From contig CAJNDS010002507.1 in assembly GCA_905221605.1 (NCBI GenBank), forward strand, positions 177,501 to 241,500: 64,000 nucleotides of DNA. The letters are read 5' to 3'. Of this stretch, positions 9,401 through 19,889 are shown one piece after another. A model generated the notes under the pieces. That model saw only the letters and a list, made by a program, of their open reading frames with translations. It searched no databases and was not told the origin of the DNA. This DNA is from Symbiodinium natans (Eukaryota > Sar > Dinophyceae > Suessiales > Symbiodiniaceae). Within the stretch, counting starts at the first letter, position 1; each line of letters starts with the position of its first letter. The position numbers were made by a program, and so were the translations under genes.

Positions 9401-10540
9401 CATCCAGAAGATCGTGCAAGGTTGCGGATTGCCGTCAAGGACGTGGAGTCGGGAGGGGTCGCCGTTTATGGCTCGAACGTCTTGGTGTTCGGTGCCACTG
9501 GCTCGGTGGCGGGCTTCCTACGCATCTCCGCTGCGATCTGGAAGACAGGTCATGTTGGGGGAGCCGTACCTTGGACGGCTTACTTTGATGATTTTCCTAC
9601 TATCGTTCGAGAGGGATGCGAGGATCAGGTAGACGCCATAGTGGACGAACTCTTCGGCCTCTTGAATGTCGAATATGCACGCGAGGGTCGTAAGGCCACC
9701 AAGTTTGGGGAAACATTTTCTGCGCTGGGTTTGCTGTTCGATCTGGGTGATTCTCAGAATGGTAACATAACCATTAGACACACAGATGAACGTCGGCAAG
9801 AACTCGTGCATGTGGTGGAGCATTTCCTTGAAACTGGCCATATGACGCCGAAGGAGGCCGAAGCGCTCAGGGGCCGACTTCACTGGTTCAATTCCTACTT
9901 GTTTGGCAGGGCGTCGTGTGATGCATTGCACTTGATCTCAAAGCGGGCGCTTGCAAAGAACGATGCTACGTGGCTGAATGGCGACCTTAGGTGGGCTCTC
10001 TGCGTCGTGAAGGAATATATGGAGACGGCGAAGCCATTAACCCTTACTGCTGCTGCAGGGCGTACCATGTACCTGTTCACTGATGGCTCATACGAACCTG
10101 ACAGTGACATGCCTGCTGGTATAGGGGGCATTCTTTATGACGAAGCTGGGAATCCAATATTCTTTTACAGTGGGCAAGTACATCACAGTGACTTGCAACG
10201 TTTTTTGGAGGACTCGAATCACCCAATATACGAGATTGAGCTGTACGCGGTTGTGATGGCCTTTCGGATTTGGGGAGACTTGCTCCAAAATTCGTACTCT
10301 GTAGTGTACTTGGATAACGAGGCGGCTCAGGCAGCTTTGATATCTGGCACGTCCGGCACTGGTTCAGGGCGACATTTGCTTGGAATTGAGGCTCAGCTGG
10401 AAGGCGAGATCATGTGCAGGCCATGGTTCGGCCGTGTGGCTTCGCATTCGAATCCAAGTGACGACCCGAGCCGAGGAGTGTTTGACCACCTTGTCCGTAG
10501 GGGGGTTCAGAGATCGCAGATTGCCGGCCCAATGTTCTAA
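6458..10540 (+). CDS. Pol: cytosine-methyltransferase-like domain, reverse transcriptase, RNase H
   Basis: The residue numbers below count from 6542 (a GTG), but the frame is open from the Gag stop, so translation probably enters from Gag. Residues 1-300 are not recognised; they include two Cys pairs and a Pro-rich linker. At 303-317 PLVIEIFAGSARLSQ matches the cofactor-binding motif of C5 methyltransferases. LAPPCGTAS (Cys374) resembles the catalytic PC motif and VENP (Glu446) the ENV motif, with a GGRRDKLT box about 35 residues later. The reverse transcriptase has a YFDDF active site (D1016, D1017). RNase H follows with D1181 in TDGSY, E1233, D1258 and an SDDPSRG end. This combination suits a DIRS-like element; known DIRS elements usually carry an adenine (Dam-like) methylase instead. 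No internal stop is present in 1332 codons, so the copy is young or selected. Confidence 0.8.
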   Translation, partial: LGDTGVQAQSLHGDPPFAKGYSFTPVDDVLTRFRCVAEAERFAAHVLSSGFASFDALQRLMLLLPGEQPARASDTPVFRDMAAPKSFTTGAYVYSQTAGLRANTSAYPASTLLLTTVVRSCFPHQSFSSIAFYQNIRTPMHVDAGNEPGCPNCLLPASDFVDGQVWVEGGGDCPSPDGSGLLGHLIATHAGPASFDPRQRHATCAWSGLRLMIVGFMVKRCASLRAEDCTTLSDLGFPLGAVVCPRDQMTPCSSLAPASGPLPRGADLCGTSDDLGVVAADVAPPPASPTSLDRKNKAPPHPAGQPANLTPKPLSHDDVMLQQVLPDKAAPLVIEIFAGSARLSQVCQAFGFRTLAIDKTTRRSRFPIMHLDLTRESDVATLFHMLELEADNIALVHLAPPCGTASAARSRDLPQLRAAGGHVPQPLRSVREPQGIGTLSGPDLLRVQQANLLYAVVGRVAAWCVARRIRVSVENPLNSLAWLCDGLDDLLRIPASCQVVFAHCAHGGRRDKLTRWWCSDDLFQSLEARCSRDHDHDSWQPSFAAAGRARFPTADEAAYPLLLCERIASLLAENYPTLHLQNARQPRRGTQVYLDKQPRFARPLVAMYCAYDVWAVPLQDAPLDALLQMYPKGARIIRRKLVPLGLVRVCVVSGYHALRSQMHKLDAFEVVTCGSPENTCRGHETIEKEEDQFNVVGLIHSNFAICADRAELLTVAIPKEPDDFVRDAVKAGHPRNLLAESRKGVAKEVAKKIVMSKDERDKVAKPCLERWAATKKATECAGQELMSKAPEYIQRASNGKNVLLWKAILEECDFPDKDLWQALHQGFRITGWMPDTGLFVKNVRPPVMSIDELLSQSRYRTPATLRSIENEEADEAAFGAWKETLSELEAGWLFIDENPNPVEIIVARRFGLQQKNKLRVIDDGKMCGLNLTCGLPERFTLHGVDVIAGALLEALALAEDGGMALRGKTYDLVSAYKFYPLHPEDRARLRIAVKDVESGGVAVYGSNVLVFGATGSVAGFLRISAAIWKTGHVGGAVPWTAYFDDFPTIVREGCEDQVDAIVDELFGLLNVEYAREGRKATKFGETFSALGLLFDLGDSQNGNITIRHTDERRQELVHVVEHFLETGHMTPKEAEALRGRLHWFNSYLFGRASCDALHLISKRALAKNDATWLNGDLRWALCVVKEYMETAKPLTLTAAAGRTMYLFTDGSYEPDSDMPAGIGGILYDEAGNPIFFYSGQVHHSDLQRFLEDSNHPIYEIELYAVVMAFRIWGDLLQNSYSVVYLDNEAAQAALISGTSGTGSGRHLLGIEAQLEGEIMCRPWFGRVASHSNPSDDPSRGVFDHLVRRGVQRSQIAGPMF

Positions 10541-11086
10541 TGGCATGCACAGGTTGTGGGGGGAGAAGCGGGTGCATGCACGTGTGTGGTGCGAGTCATA
10601 GCTCGTGCCCCCGTGTAGTGTGGGACCGTTGGTCCATACACGTATGACGTGTGCAAGTACTTCACCGCGACTTACCCCAGAGCCTCTTATGAGAAAAAAG
10701 GATGAGCGTGAATCCTAGTGATGTTGAATCATACAAGTGCATTGAGTTCAGATATTTGGGACCACCATTTGTGTGAAATAAATTCAAATGCATTGGGATT
10801 GCATCGATGAGAGTTTGAGTGGATTTCTTTTAAAGAATAAGATTGGATCAAAGCAGTTTTACCATGGAGATCCTTGCGCTTCGGCACGCAAACGTGATGT
10901 GAGCCCTCCCATCTCCTTACCGACGTACCTCGTGGGTTAGGGTTTGGACGGACCTGATGCAGACTGATGCGCAGGCCGACGCAAAAGCTGTGTGGCCTTG
11001 TGTGCGATGTCTTGACTGGGGGTCTTCGGTCGTCACTTTAAACTCTGTGCTTTTAAGGGTTTGGCAACGTGCTGATGACGCTCACG
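10541..11086. other. 3' flank of the retroelement; no gene seen
   Basis: This stretch has no convincing ORF. It begins with GT/GC-rich sequence containing TGCATGCACGTGTGTGG and becomes AT-richer at 10690-10860. It probably holds the 3' untranslated end of the retroelement. Confidence 0.3.
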
Positions 11087-11320
11087 GTGGAATCGGTAGC
11101 TGTAGCTACTCACGCAGTGAAGGCTTGGCCTCCCCTCTGGCCGTCTGATGAGACTTTGCTTGTGCGCGGACATCTATCCAGGTGGGCGCAGCTGCAAGCC
11201 AGGGTGAGCGGAGGACCTTTCGCTCGGGGCTGCTCCACTGGCTGACCACCATGGAGTGCCCTGGGCCGGTCTTGCCTTGATAGTTCTTGCTGTTAAGTCC
11301 CCACTGGCTGACCACCATGG
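11087..11320 (+). repeat. Downstream copy of the repeat flanking the retroelement
   Basis: It starts GTGGAATCGGTAGC and shares its last 95 bases with 1672-1763. The CCACTGGCTGACCACCATGG core occurs twice, at about 11233 and 11301, so part of the unit is duplicated inside this copy. Direct orientation relative to the upstream copies. An arrangement with one copy upstream and a partly duplicated copy downstream would fit the split direct repeats of Ngaro/PAT-type elements, but this is inference. Confidence 0.6.
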
Positions 11321-13030
11321 GGCATACGCACGTCTTTCCTCTCCTTTGGGGAGTCTGACCTGTAACATCCCTTTGCCACTGCGGGTCTGTTATCTGTCCT
11401 TGACGATGGGTACGTGATCCTGACCATCGAGTGATGACCTCGGTTCGATTCGAATGATGTCGCGCCAGTAGCTACATGATGGTGGTTTTGAGAATCTGGC
11501 AGTGTCGCAATTTGCGATTCCCCGCATGCTCTGTGCTGTATGATTGCACCGGGACTTCAACGACGACTTCGAGTACTGGGTGCGTGGGGTTACCTTGTAG
11601 TTCAGCGCCTTTGCTTGCTTTGTTTCTTCTGTTTCTTTGGTTCTTGGGTGGTTGCGTGGTGTGTTTGGTGGTTTGAGCGCGCCGACTTCGTTTCACCTGT
11701 TATGTCGAGCCCAACAAGACCGGCCTACTGCGCTACTGATGTAGTAAAGAGGCGTCAGTCCAAAAAAAAAACAACAGATTTGATGACCACGCGACACAAA
11801 CCCTAAATTGAAAGGAGCAGGCACGTCGATGACTCACGAACCTTAATTGAAAGGATTGGATTATGTCAATCCCACAATTCATGTCTTCTTGCTTTGTGTC
11901 TACAAGCTCCTTTTCAGAAATTTAAGTGCACAAAATCATGTCGTTCACTGACCTGAAGGGAAGAGGTGGACAGAAGCTCGTTAGACACACATTTGTGCTT
12001 GCGTTTTCGTGTCCCTACGAAGTATAGCCAGTTCCTCACTCGTGTTTTTTTGACCGACTTCCCGCCAGTATTAAATTCAACATGAGCAGGTTTGATCGAA
12101 TTTTTCATGAAAATTGCATGTCACATGAGCCATGAGTGTGGGGCGTGGAAGATGGTATGTTGGGATGCAGCGAGACAGGTATGGGCCTATAAATTTCTAT
12201 GGTTTCTACACTGTGGCGTGCCGGCCCCGAAGTTTTAAAAATTCCATTCAGCGTTCATGAGCACCAACACGAAAAGGTGAGGGCGAGTCCAGAAGACGGC
12301 ACAGCATGTGATATATGTATAAGTTGATGTTTATTCATCTTATTGTTCGTTGTTTAGAGTATCAGTATTTGCAAAACGTTTTATGCTTATGATTTCCCGG
12401 AGGTTTTGGATTTGGGCCACGTAGCGGCCTAGCATTCCACATCCTTTTAACCCTCCTGAACTCCAAGGTTTTGGCTGGCCCCACCTTCCACAATTCAGGA
12501 AGGTTTCGGACCCAATTGTCCAATTTTGCATGCTGTCGATTGTGCGTTTCTAGCATGGGTGTTGGGTGACGCCTACGTTACACCTGTTTTCAGCTTCTGG
12601 GTGTTCATTCGCAGCTTCCGGTGTGCGTCAAGTGCATCGAGCTGTTTCACAATGATTTTGTGTTCCTGCGTCGTTGCTCAAGTTGTGGAAAACATATGCA
12701 AAAGACGTGGGTTGCAAGCTTGCGCAAAACTATGCCGGAAATCAGGTTTCATATTAATTAAAGCGTTCCACAAAAGGCTCAAAGAATAGACGTGCGCAAG
12801 CCACAAGTTTATATGTTATGGTTATGGGTGATTGTTCGGTTGTGTTTGTGCTAAAGGTGAGATTCAGCTGCATACCATAGTTGGAATTGCTTTGCGTGTA
12901 CATACGCAACAAATGAGTTCGGCAAACCCTGCATTGGCTCCAGTAGCATCGCCCGACCCTTAATTATGCAAGTTGTCCTTGCGTTGGTTGCACTGGCAAT
13001 AAACAATTTCAGGCCTTTCGGATCTTTGGT
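11321..13030. other. Non-coding stretch
   Basis: No ORF here reads like protein in either strand. It contains an A10 run at 11762, T-rich sequence near 11620-11680, two CACAAACCCTAAATTG / GAACCTTAATTG-AAAGGA echoes around 11800-11860, and AT-rich sequence at 12080-12380. I see no gene or structured RNA. Confidence 0.3.
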
Positions 13031-13038
13031 CGCGGAAA

Positions 13039-13500
13039 ATGAATTACGACACTTCCTCAAGCTTGCACGGTTGGAGCCTCAAAGCAAGCAAGTTCTATCA
13101 TTTTCTCTCAGGCACAGGGTTCGGGGCTCGCGGTGCGTTTGTGGTCTTCAGGCCAGAGTGGTCCAAACCACGTCGCAGAGGACGCAGTGACATCGTTCGT
13201 GTGCTAGCAAAGTTGAAGGCGCTGACAAGTGTATATGCCAGTGAAAAGTTGAGGGGCGCAGTGCACAGCAGACGTACCAGGCAGTTGGTGTCAACGACAT
13301 CGACACATTGATTCGAAAAGTGGAGAAAAACACCATCAACGAGGCCATTTCGATTGTACAGAGTGTCATTTTGGATTAGAACACGGTGCAAGTTGATGAC
13401 AGCCGGCAGGAGTTGTACAACAAGGGCCTCATGCCTTTGAGTAGGGCAGCCCTGGATTCCATCCGGAAGCAAAAGACCTTCATGCAGGCCCTGCAAGCGT
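13039..13500 (+). pseudogene. Decayed coding region of unknown family
   Basis: Two adjoining frames read like one helical protein. Frame 1 (13039-13270) gives KPRRRGRSDIVRVLAKLKAL and onward. Frame 3 continues at about 13257-13500 with VNDIDTLIRKVEKNTINEAI and, after one in-frame TAG at 13377, VDDSRQELYNKGLMPLSRAA. The frame change lies near 13250-13280. The continuity of helical, charged sequence across the stop suggests a real protein-coding ancestor with one frameshift and one nonsense change, for example a decayed gene or mobile element. An open frame at 13681-14097 (+; KKVGVFDPVAQMLRGSRQM) may be its continuation. I do not recognise the family. Confidence 0.4.
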
Positions 13501-14455
13501 TCTTACTCGGTTTTTGCTTTTTTGGTGTTTCAGAGAAACCTTGCAAGATTTTTCTTCTGTTGCACCCCACCCTCCCATGGCGTTTGGCTTGGCAACCTGC
13601 ATTCTGCCACAGTGGATTTTGCAAGGCGCTTGAGTCGGTGGACGTGCCGAACATCCGACAGGTACGTCAAGATGGTGTGATTGTGTGTGCATGGAAGTTC
13701 ACTTGTCTTCAAGAAGGTCGGTGTGTTCGACCCTGTGGCACAAATGCTGCGGGGCTCCCGGCAGATGTGTAGCAGTCGCATGGCAAGCAAGCAAGAAATC
13801 GACAAACTTTTGCCATGGCATGTTATTGTTTCAATTGTGAGGTCTCGGAAACCTTTGCCAAGCACGGCTCCGAGTGCTATAAAGAAGGAATCGTTTGCTT
13901 TGTTACTGTGGCATACTGTGGCTGTGTTTGGAGATGCTTGGAGCCTTCAGGTGCCAGCCCCAATGCAAGACGTTCATCTCCATCCAAGCGAAACGAAGAA
14001 GGCACCTGCGTTGGCCCAGCGTTGGCTTCGTTTAGTCCACATCTGTGGGAGACGCTTTCATGATGCGTGCTGTGTACTCAGCATGTTGGCCGCCTGATAG
14101 CCCACTGTTGTGGCGGTGTGTTGAACTCGTGTTTCGCCAGGAAGAAGGAGCTTGCGACAAAGCCATGCTGGCCTGCTTGAAATGTTTGAGCACGATCAAA
14201 GTAGCAATGTCAGAGAATCTGGCAAATTGTTTCAGGTTTACCCGCTAATTCATGTGGCATGACAGTGTTTCAGCCTCAGATCATTTGTGTGCTTGGCGTT
14301 CCACGCGACAGTTACATAACTTGCAATGCGTAGAAGGCACACTGATGTTCAGCCCTTCGTCCCTGACCTCCTTCCACCTGGAAGGCGTGAAGCTAAAGGG
14401 TGATGGCTTTATGGCGTCACGGTATGTTCAGCTGCGCAGCTAAGGTAAATCTTTA

Positions 14456-14863
14456 ATGTCACATGTCCGAGGCCATGTCTGTTCCCACGGCTTCGGGGAA
14501 GCTCTGACAGGTCACGGGGTTGCAGCAAAGTTGCAGCCGGGTTGCTGCAAGGTTGCAGCGCTTCTGCGTTGTTGTAGCGGATTGGCCAAAATGGCATGTT
14601 ATGATTCTGATACGTGCGGTGCTGATGCTCGGAGGCCTCGTAGGTTGTCTCCCATGCAAACCAGTGCTTCTGCTGATGGTTCAGGACTCAGCGAAAGGTT
14701 GAAGCGGCTCGATGGCGAGATACAGATGTCGATTGCGCGTGCTGTTAAACTTAGGCCTGTCTCCAATCTCAGCGACCGGTCAAGGCATCATGCTACGGGA
14801 GCAGTCTGGATGTACGTGAAAATCAGGAAACCAATGTCAAGGGGCCGAGTTTCGGAATGGTGA
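14456..14863 (+). CDS. Unassigned open frame
   Basis: A 135-codon frame whose second half (about 14640-14830) reads like an exon: SASADGSGLSERLKRLDGEI and then a basic helical stretch. The first part overlaps a GTTGCAGC tandem repeat (14518-14570) and is unlikely to be coding. There is no recognised domain. It may be an exon of an upstream gene or chance. Confidence 0.2.
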   Translation: MSHVRGHVCSHGFGEALTGHGVAAKLQPGCCKVAALLRCCSGLAKMACYDSDTCGADARRPRRLSPMQTSASADGSGLSERLKRLDGEIQMSIARAVKLRPVSNLSDRSRHHATGAVWMYVKIRKPMSRGRVSEW

Positions 14864-17800
14864 AGCAGACTCAGTACTTGATACGGTTCACAGGCTTAGG
14901 CTGGGCTCGGGAGGAGCTGTTGACATGCCAACAGACAGCGTAGGCATGCGTAAGCTGCTCAACAGCAGCGTCCGAATCCGAATCCTTGTCAAGTCATTTG
15001 TCAGGGACTTGAACTTGTTCATTCCGTTGAAGACTTGAATGTTTGTGTATTGGGGTATATATGGTATAAGTCGCTGAGTCGTTCTCATTGTCAAAGATGG
15101 CTTCAGCACATGCGGGAGCAATCGCGCACAACTCAAGGTATTTAAAGCAAGATCGCAGCACATGCGCTCGTTTGGCTCGGGGTCCCCAGCTTGAACATGC
15201 ATTAAACAAACGATGCAATGCATAAGCTCGAAATAAGATTGGATCATGTTGATTTTTGGCTCGGACGTCGTAGCCAGAGCAAATTGCATCAAGCGTGGCG
15301 GAGCCCAGAATGACGCGACTGTGCAGACAAGATCCATCAAGATTGTTTGCTTTTGCTTGGGGGTCACTGTATTTCAGATGAACAGCACAGGTGCACACGT
15401 TTTCTTTGGCAAGCAAAGTCGCAAGAGATTTCCTCGTTTGGGGGTTCAGATCTCCCGACTTTAAATGAGCCCCGCAAGCTTCTGTTCACGAGTTTGGGGC
15501 GTGCTCACCTTCTACCTTCCAGACCAACCGGGAAACATATCAAAATTTAAAGACATGTGCTTTTGGGTTGGGTGTTCTATTGCAGTTGCACGAGAGTGGG
15601 CTCAGTGCCTTATTCCCATCAGAGCTTCAGTAAACGCCGCATTTTCACACCTTCCAAATCAGATCATGCAACTGCAGGTTGTAGGTTCAGACTGCCAACG
15701 TATCTTTTCACAGCTGGCTTACTCATGCATGCAGCATGCATGCAGCATGCAGGCCGATCCCGATCATTTTCAGCAGCTGACAATCTGTCTCCCAGCTCAG
15801 CAGTTCCCACGCGCCTCGCATTTATGAGCCTGCATTTCTTGGCACAAGGTTGTCACCCAGTGGTTTCAGCACCTTGCGGGACAGCAAGGCAGGCTGGACA
15901 GGGGCTTTGCAGCTCCTGCATCATTTCATGATGAAGGTGAGCTGGTCTGCCACATTGCCAGCAGGACAGTCGGATCCTTACAGAGAGTCGTTTCATGAGA
16001 CATGAGGCATTTTCACTGATGCTTGCATCATCTTGCATCATGTGAGTTTCTCTTTTCTGAAGACTGACCGAGCAGGCTTGACGCAGATGATGTGTCCAAG
16101 CTGCATTTGACGTATTCTTCTCCCTTGCTCTCTACGTGTTCTTCTCGTGTTCTTCTCCGTTTTCTCTTCTCAGCTTGGCCTGGCTGAGGCAGAAGGGGGT
16201 GAGAGCCTCCGCCGCAGGCTTAGAGCAGGAGGTGATCATTCTTTAGTTCGGACATGGTGAAAACTTGGGTTGTTCATGCAATGTCATGGTGTTGGTTCGC
16301 AAGGCATATCGAAGAGGGCCGGGTGCCTTAGGGACATGACAACCCTTGAGCCATCCAGATTTTCATGAATTTTGTTTTTACTCAGGCAAGCACGACGCCG
16401 TTGCTGCCTGAAGCTGGTGCGCCAATCGTAGTCATAATCGCAATCGTCAGTGCTCGTATTCCTCGCGGTTGCGTGGTGTGAATGTTCTGGATTTTTGACA
16501 AGGAGCCTCTGCACGGCCATCAATCTGGCCATTTGCTCGGTAAGTTTCAGTGCCTCTCTACACTGCTGCGTGGTTGATCCTGCATTCGAGTTTGACATGG
16601 CCAATAGCCGCAGGTCACGTGCGCACGATGGTCATCGAGTTGTCCAGGCTCCCAGCATGGAGGAGGACCGCACTTGCTGCACTTGCTTGTCTCCAGGTCA
16701 TTTTGGTTTCAGCATATTCTTGCAACTTCTTGCAACAGATGCTTGCTCTACAGCGGGCTGGCCAGCGAATCCTTCAAACTCTGGAGGTGGGCTCGTGGAA
16801 CATCATGGAACATCGTGGAACATCATGGAACACGAGTGAAATCTGAGTTGCGCTGAGTGACTGAGTGAGAATCCCGCCTTGCAGAGCGTGATTGCCAGGA
16901 CAAACGTGGGGCGGCTGCAAAGTGGAGCCGTGGCCTCTGTGGAAACATCCGGACAGAGTTTGCACGTTGAAGTCAACATCATAAGTCCTCTGCCATGTCA
17001 CCCGCCTTGATTTCGATAACCTGACCTCAACTCTCGGGATTGATCATGATTGATCCATGTTGTACATGTGTTTATATATCATTACATGTCTGACCATCAT
17101 GCTTGGAGGCTTGCAAAGGCCTTGCCGCAAGTGTGAAAGCTGAACACAGGCCCCAAGAGTTGCAAGACTCCGCTCGAGCAGGGGGAGGCACTGGTTGACG
17201 GTACACCTGATTTGACATGCCGCTTTACAGGCCTGCTAGGCAATAGGTGGTCTTGCCACAGCTTTGACCCAGTTTGCAGGATATGCTGCTGGAGCAGGTA
17301 ACATTAGACAAACGAGAGCGCATTGTGAGACTGGCGCTGAACTCAACAACTCAGTCTGTCCGTTTCGACGAGCATTTACTTTTGACAGTTCCGAAAGTTC
17401 CCAGGTGAAGTCAAAGTCGAATCCATCTGATCCCTTCAGGACAGCATGTTTCTGTAGCATTTGAGTTGAAGTGTTTGAGCAGGACATAGCAGGACTGCAG
17501 TTTTCTCTGCTATTTTTCTGATTGTTGCATGTCGTTTGGAGCATTCGCATGTCAGGGGACATATTGCCCAGAACATCAAGCTGCGGTTAGAGCAGGCCAA
17601 CAATGACTCGACTGAGGCAGGCTCTGTTCCCCCGCCAGACATCGCCAGACTGTGAGCGGATCAGACATCTTGGACAGGGCCTCGCCATCAACCAACGGTG
17701 TTTGAACATTCGCAAGCAGCTGGCGATGGTCTCAGTTGCGAAGCGCATGTGTTGAAGACTGCCTTTGGTTGTATTGAGCGTTCGTCGGTGCAGGCAGGCA

Positions 17801-18550
17801 TGGTGAATGCTCGGAAGGAATTGGCATCACTGCGGGCAAAGGCAGTGCGAATCGATCATTGGCGTCCTTTCCGTTGTGTTTGGTGTGCTGTCTTCATCTG
17901 TCTTCCAGGTCCATATCTTGATGGAGGCAAGGTTGCCGTGGTCGTGGTGAGAAACAGATGCGATGCATCTTGTCATCTGCGGGAGGAGCCTCTTCTCCCC
18001 AAGTTGATTCTGGACTCCTACGGTATTTTTGGTGAGTTCACTGATTTAAGAGATTCGTAGTGGCAGCTGTTTTGCATGCTGTCTACTCCGCACCATCCTT
18101 CTTTGAAAGAAGGCTTGGCTCTGCGATTATGATTATGAAGTGGAGTGCTCAAGCACTGCTCGACTTGTAGTTTTTTTAGGCCCTTTAAGGGGCATAGGGA
18201 CAGAATTTAGCCAACCAAGACAGGTCTCCCTTAAGGGAGCAGCTCTCAACAAGAAAGCAGCACCCTATCGAGCGAAGTCTCATCACACCTTCAAGAGTTC
18301 CTTTGCTCGGAGAATCTCGGAGACTGCCGACGGCCGTTTCTGGCTCTAAAGCTGGGCCTCGGTTCAGCTCTTGCGATCTCTGCCGGAAGCTTAGGTGGTG
18401 GCTTTCTTGAGCCCGGTGGAGCTTCAACCCGAGCAACCTGTTACATGATGTTACATGCATGCAGAATACTTGAAATCTTAGCGGAACGAACCTTCGGAAC
18501 CTCCGAGAGGAAGCATCGTGAAGCTTTGTTAAGTGCCTGTGAGGACCACC
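14864..18550. other. Intergenic or intronic stretch with no recognised gene
   Basis: Only weak exon-like islands are seen, such as 17567-17655 (+; IKLRLEQANNDSTEAGSV, ending at a TGA) and 17755-17870 (+; VNARKELASLRAKAVRIDHW). They could belong to a coiled-coil protein. The rest shows short tandem duplications, for example ATGCAGC at 15727-15750 and TGGAACATC at 16797-16832. Confidence 0.25.
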
Positions 18551-18616
18551 ATGGTCGGCAAAGGTATCCTCTTTGCTGGTCTGCTGGCGTATGCAGGAGC
18601 TTCGATGTACATGCAG
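18551..18616 (+). CDS. Exon 1 of a secreted PAN/Apple-repeat protein: signal peptide
   Basis: An ATG in the context CACCATGG starts MVGKGILFAGLLAYAGASMY, a textbook signal peptide: one lysine, a hydrophobic core of about 12 residues, and small residues at the probable cleavage site after AGAS. The exon ends MYMQ just before GTCGTT, a usable GT donor. It lies 0.4 kb upstream of the first PAN-like exon on the same strand, so I take it as the start of that gene. The connection by splicing is inferred. Confidence 0.5.
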
Positions 18617-19015
18617 GTCGTTTTCATTGTGCAAGCTCGTTCATTCAACCATGGAAGCCTCGGGTGGTTGTCGCGCGAGTCTCGAAAGCCACATGTCTGG
18701 GGCCTGACACGGGTTTGGTGGACTGATGGACATCGAAGTGCAAGACGGTTTTCAGAAAGGGCAGGGCGATCTGCTTGCCATTTAATATGGGAATATAGGG
18801 GGCCGCACAATCGCTGGATCTAATATCTAAAGACGTGTAAAGGCATGCAATGGTGTGACGTGGTGTGAAGTCACGAGTCACGATTGCTTGCTTTGTGAGG
18901 AGCAGGGGACAGTTGCGTCAAGGAGTTTTCGACGTACTATGATGACTCCGTGCCACCAGTGGCAGCAGCCCCGGCCCATGTCAAGATTCATTTGTATCTT
19001 GTCAGTACCAGGCCA

Positions 19016-19085
19016 GGTCGATGGCTTAAGATGTTTAAGAATCTTCAAGACTGTGTGCAACACTGCTCATTTGATCATGATTGTT
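19016..19085 (+). CDS. PAN-repeat gene, exon with a partial cysteine repeat
   Basis: After an AG at 19015-19016 the frame reads WLKMFKNLQDCVQHCSFDHD followed by CC. The cysteines have the C-x3-C-x5-C spacing of the better-preserved repeats downstream. The frame stops about 25 bases later, so a donor must lie near 19085 (GCATCG fits a GC donor). Exon limits are approximate. Confidence 0.4.
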
Positions 19086-19761
19086 GCATCGGAATGATGC
19101 TGATGATGCTTTGATCAGCGCGCAGGACGTTGGATATTCGGGCTCTAGCCAGGAATGCCAGTCAGCATGAACCTCAGTCTGTGTTTTTTAAATTGGTTGT
19201 TTGGTCGTTGATGATGTTTTTTTTTGTCCTTTTCGCGGGGGGGGGGGGGGGGGGCAGGCTTTTTAGGCCTCGTGGCTCCTAAACAAAGACGACCGAGAGG
19301 GATCGAGAGGGTTCCTAGCAAATACAAGGAAAAAGTCGGCCCGTAGGCTTAAGACAAGCAAATGCCCGGCAAGTCCCATCACCTTGGCAAGAACATTCTT
19401 GTTCTCATCATCCCACGGTTTGCGACAGGGGAGGCAGCAACCCACCCCGCCCCTCCAACCCCGCATTTCTTTGGCTGCCCTTTGGCAACACACGACCTGT
19501 CCTTATCGGAGGGCTTTCTGTTTAAGTTTCAAATGTTTGCCTTTTTTGGGTCGGGGATCTGACGAAAGCAAAGAGGTATTAGAAGTTGTCTATCAAGATA
19601 TCGACGTGATAGAGGCTTCCGATGAACATATTTCAGGAAATTGTGATTTCCCTTTCCTTCACTTCTCGAGGGAATGCGTGTTTTTGTAATTGCAGACTCC
19701 GACTCCTGCCCCACGCTCCCAAAAAGACAGCTATGCAAAGCTCCAGAGATGCAAGCGACAA

Positions 19762-19831
19762 ATCCTGCCATATGTCCACACTTGTTCCGCCAAGATGTGC
19801 CAAGGCCTGTTCCAAGAACGCTGGCTGCGAT
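19762..19831 (+). CDS. PAN-repeat gene, exon with the first half of a repeat
   Basis: The frame encodes CHMSTLVPPRCAKACSKNAG followed by CD. The cysteines in CAKACSKNAGC have the C-x3-C-x5-C spacing. The exon ends at GAT (19831) before a GC donor (GCAACT). Joined to the next exon, the distance to the following cysteine becomes 11 residues, exactly that of the two complete repeats at 20.6-21.0 kb. The upstream limit is uncertain. Confidence 0.55.
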
Positions 19832-19889
19832 GCAACTGCCTCATGGCGTGAAGAAATCTCAAGAATAAAGCCTCATTTGGCATTTGCAG
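19832..19889 (+). other. Spliceosomal intron with GC-AG borders (58 nt)
   Basis: The intron begins GCAACT and ends TTTGCAG. Removing it restores the conserved cysteine spacing of the PAN repeat. GC donors are well documented in dinoflagellate genes. Confidence 0.6.

Larger units (their letters stand above)
2614..10540 (+). mobile_element. DIRS-like tyrosine-recombinase retrotransposon, near-complete coding part
   Basis: All ORFs run on the + strand in the order recombinase, acidic tail, Gag, methylase-like/RT/RNase H. There is no aspartic protease motif and no DDE integrase, which with the recombinase points to the DIRS/Ngaro/PAT order. The gene order differs from classical DIRS1, where Gag comes first. 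Two +1 frame changes near the recombinase and one in-frame TGA before Pol are the only interruptions, so the element is either expressed by recoding or only lightly decayed. Its boundaries are not certain: the related repeats at 1572-1763 and 11087-11300 would extend it to about 9.7 kb if they are terminal repeats. Confidence 0.75.
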
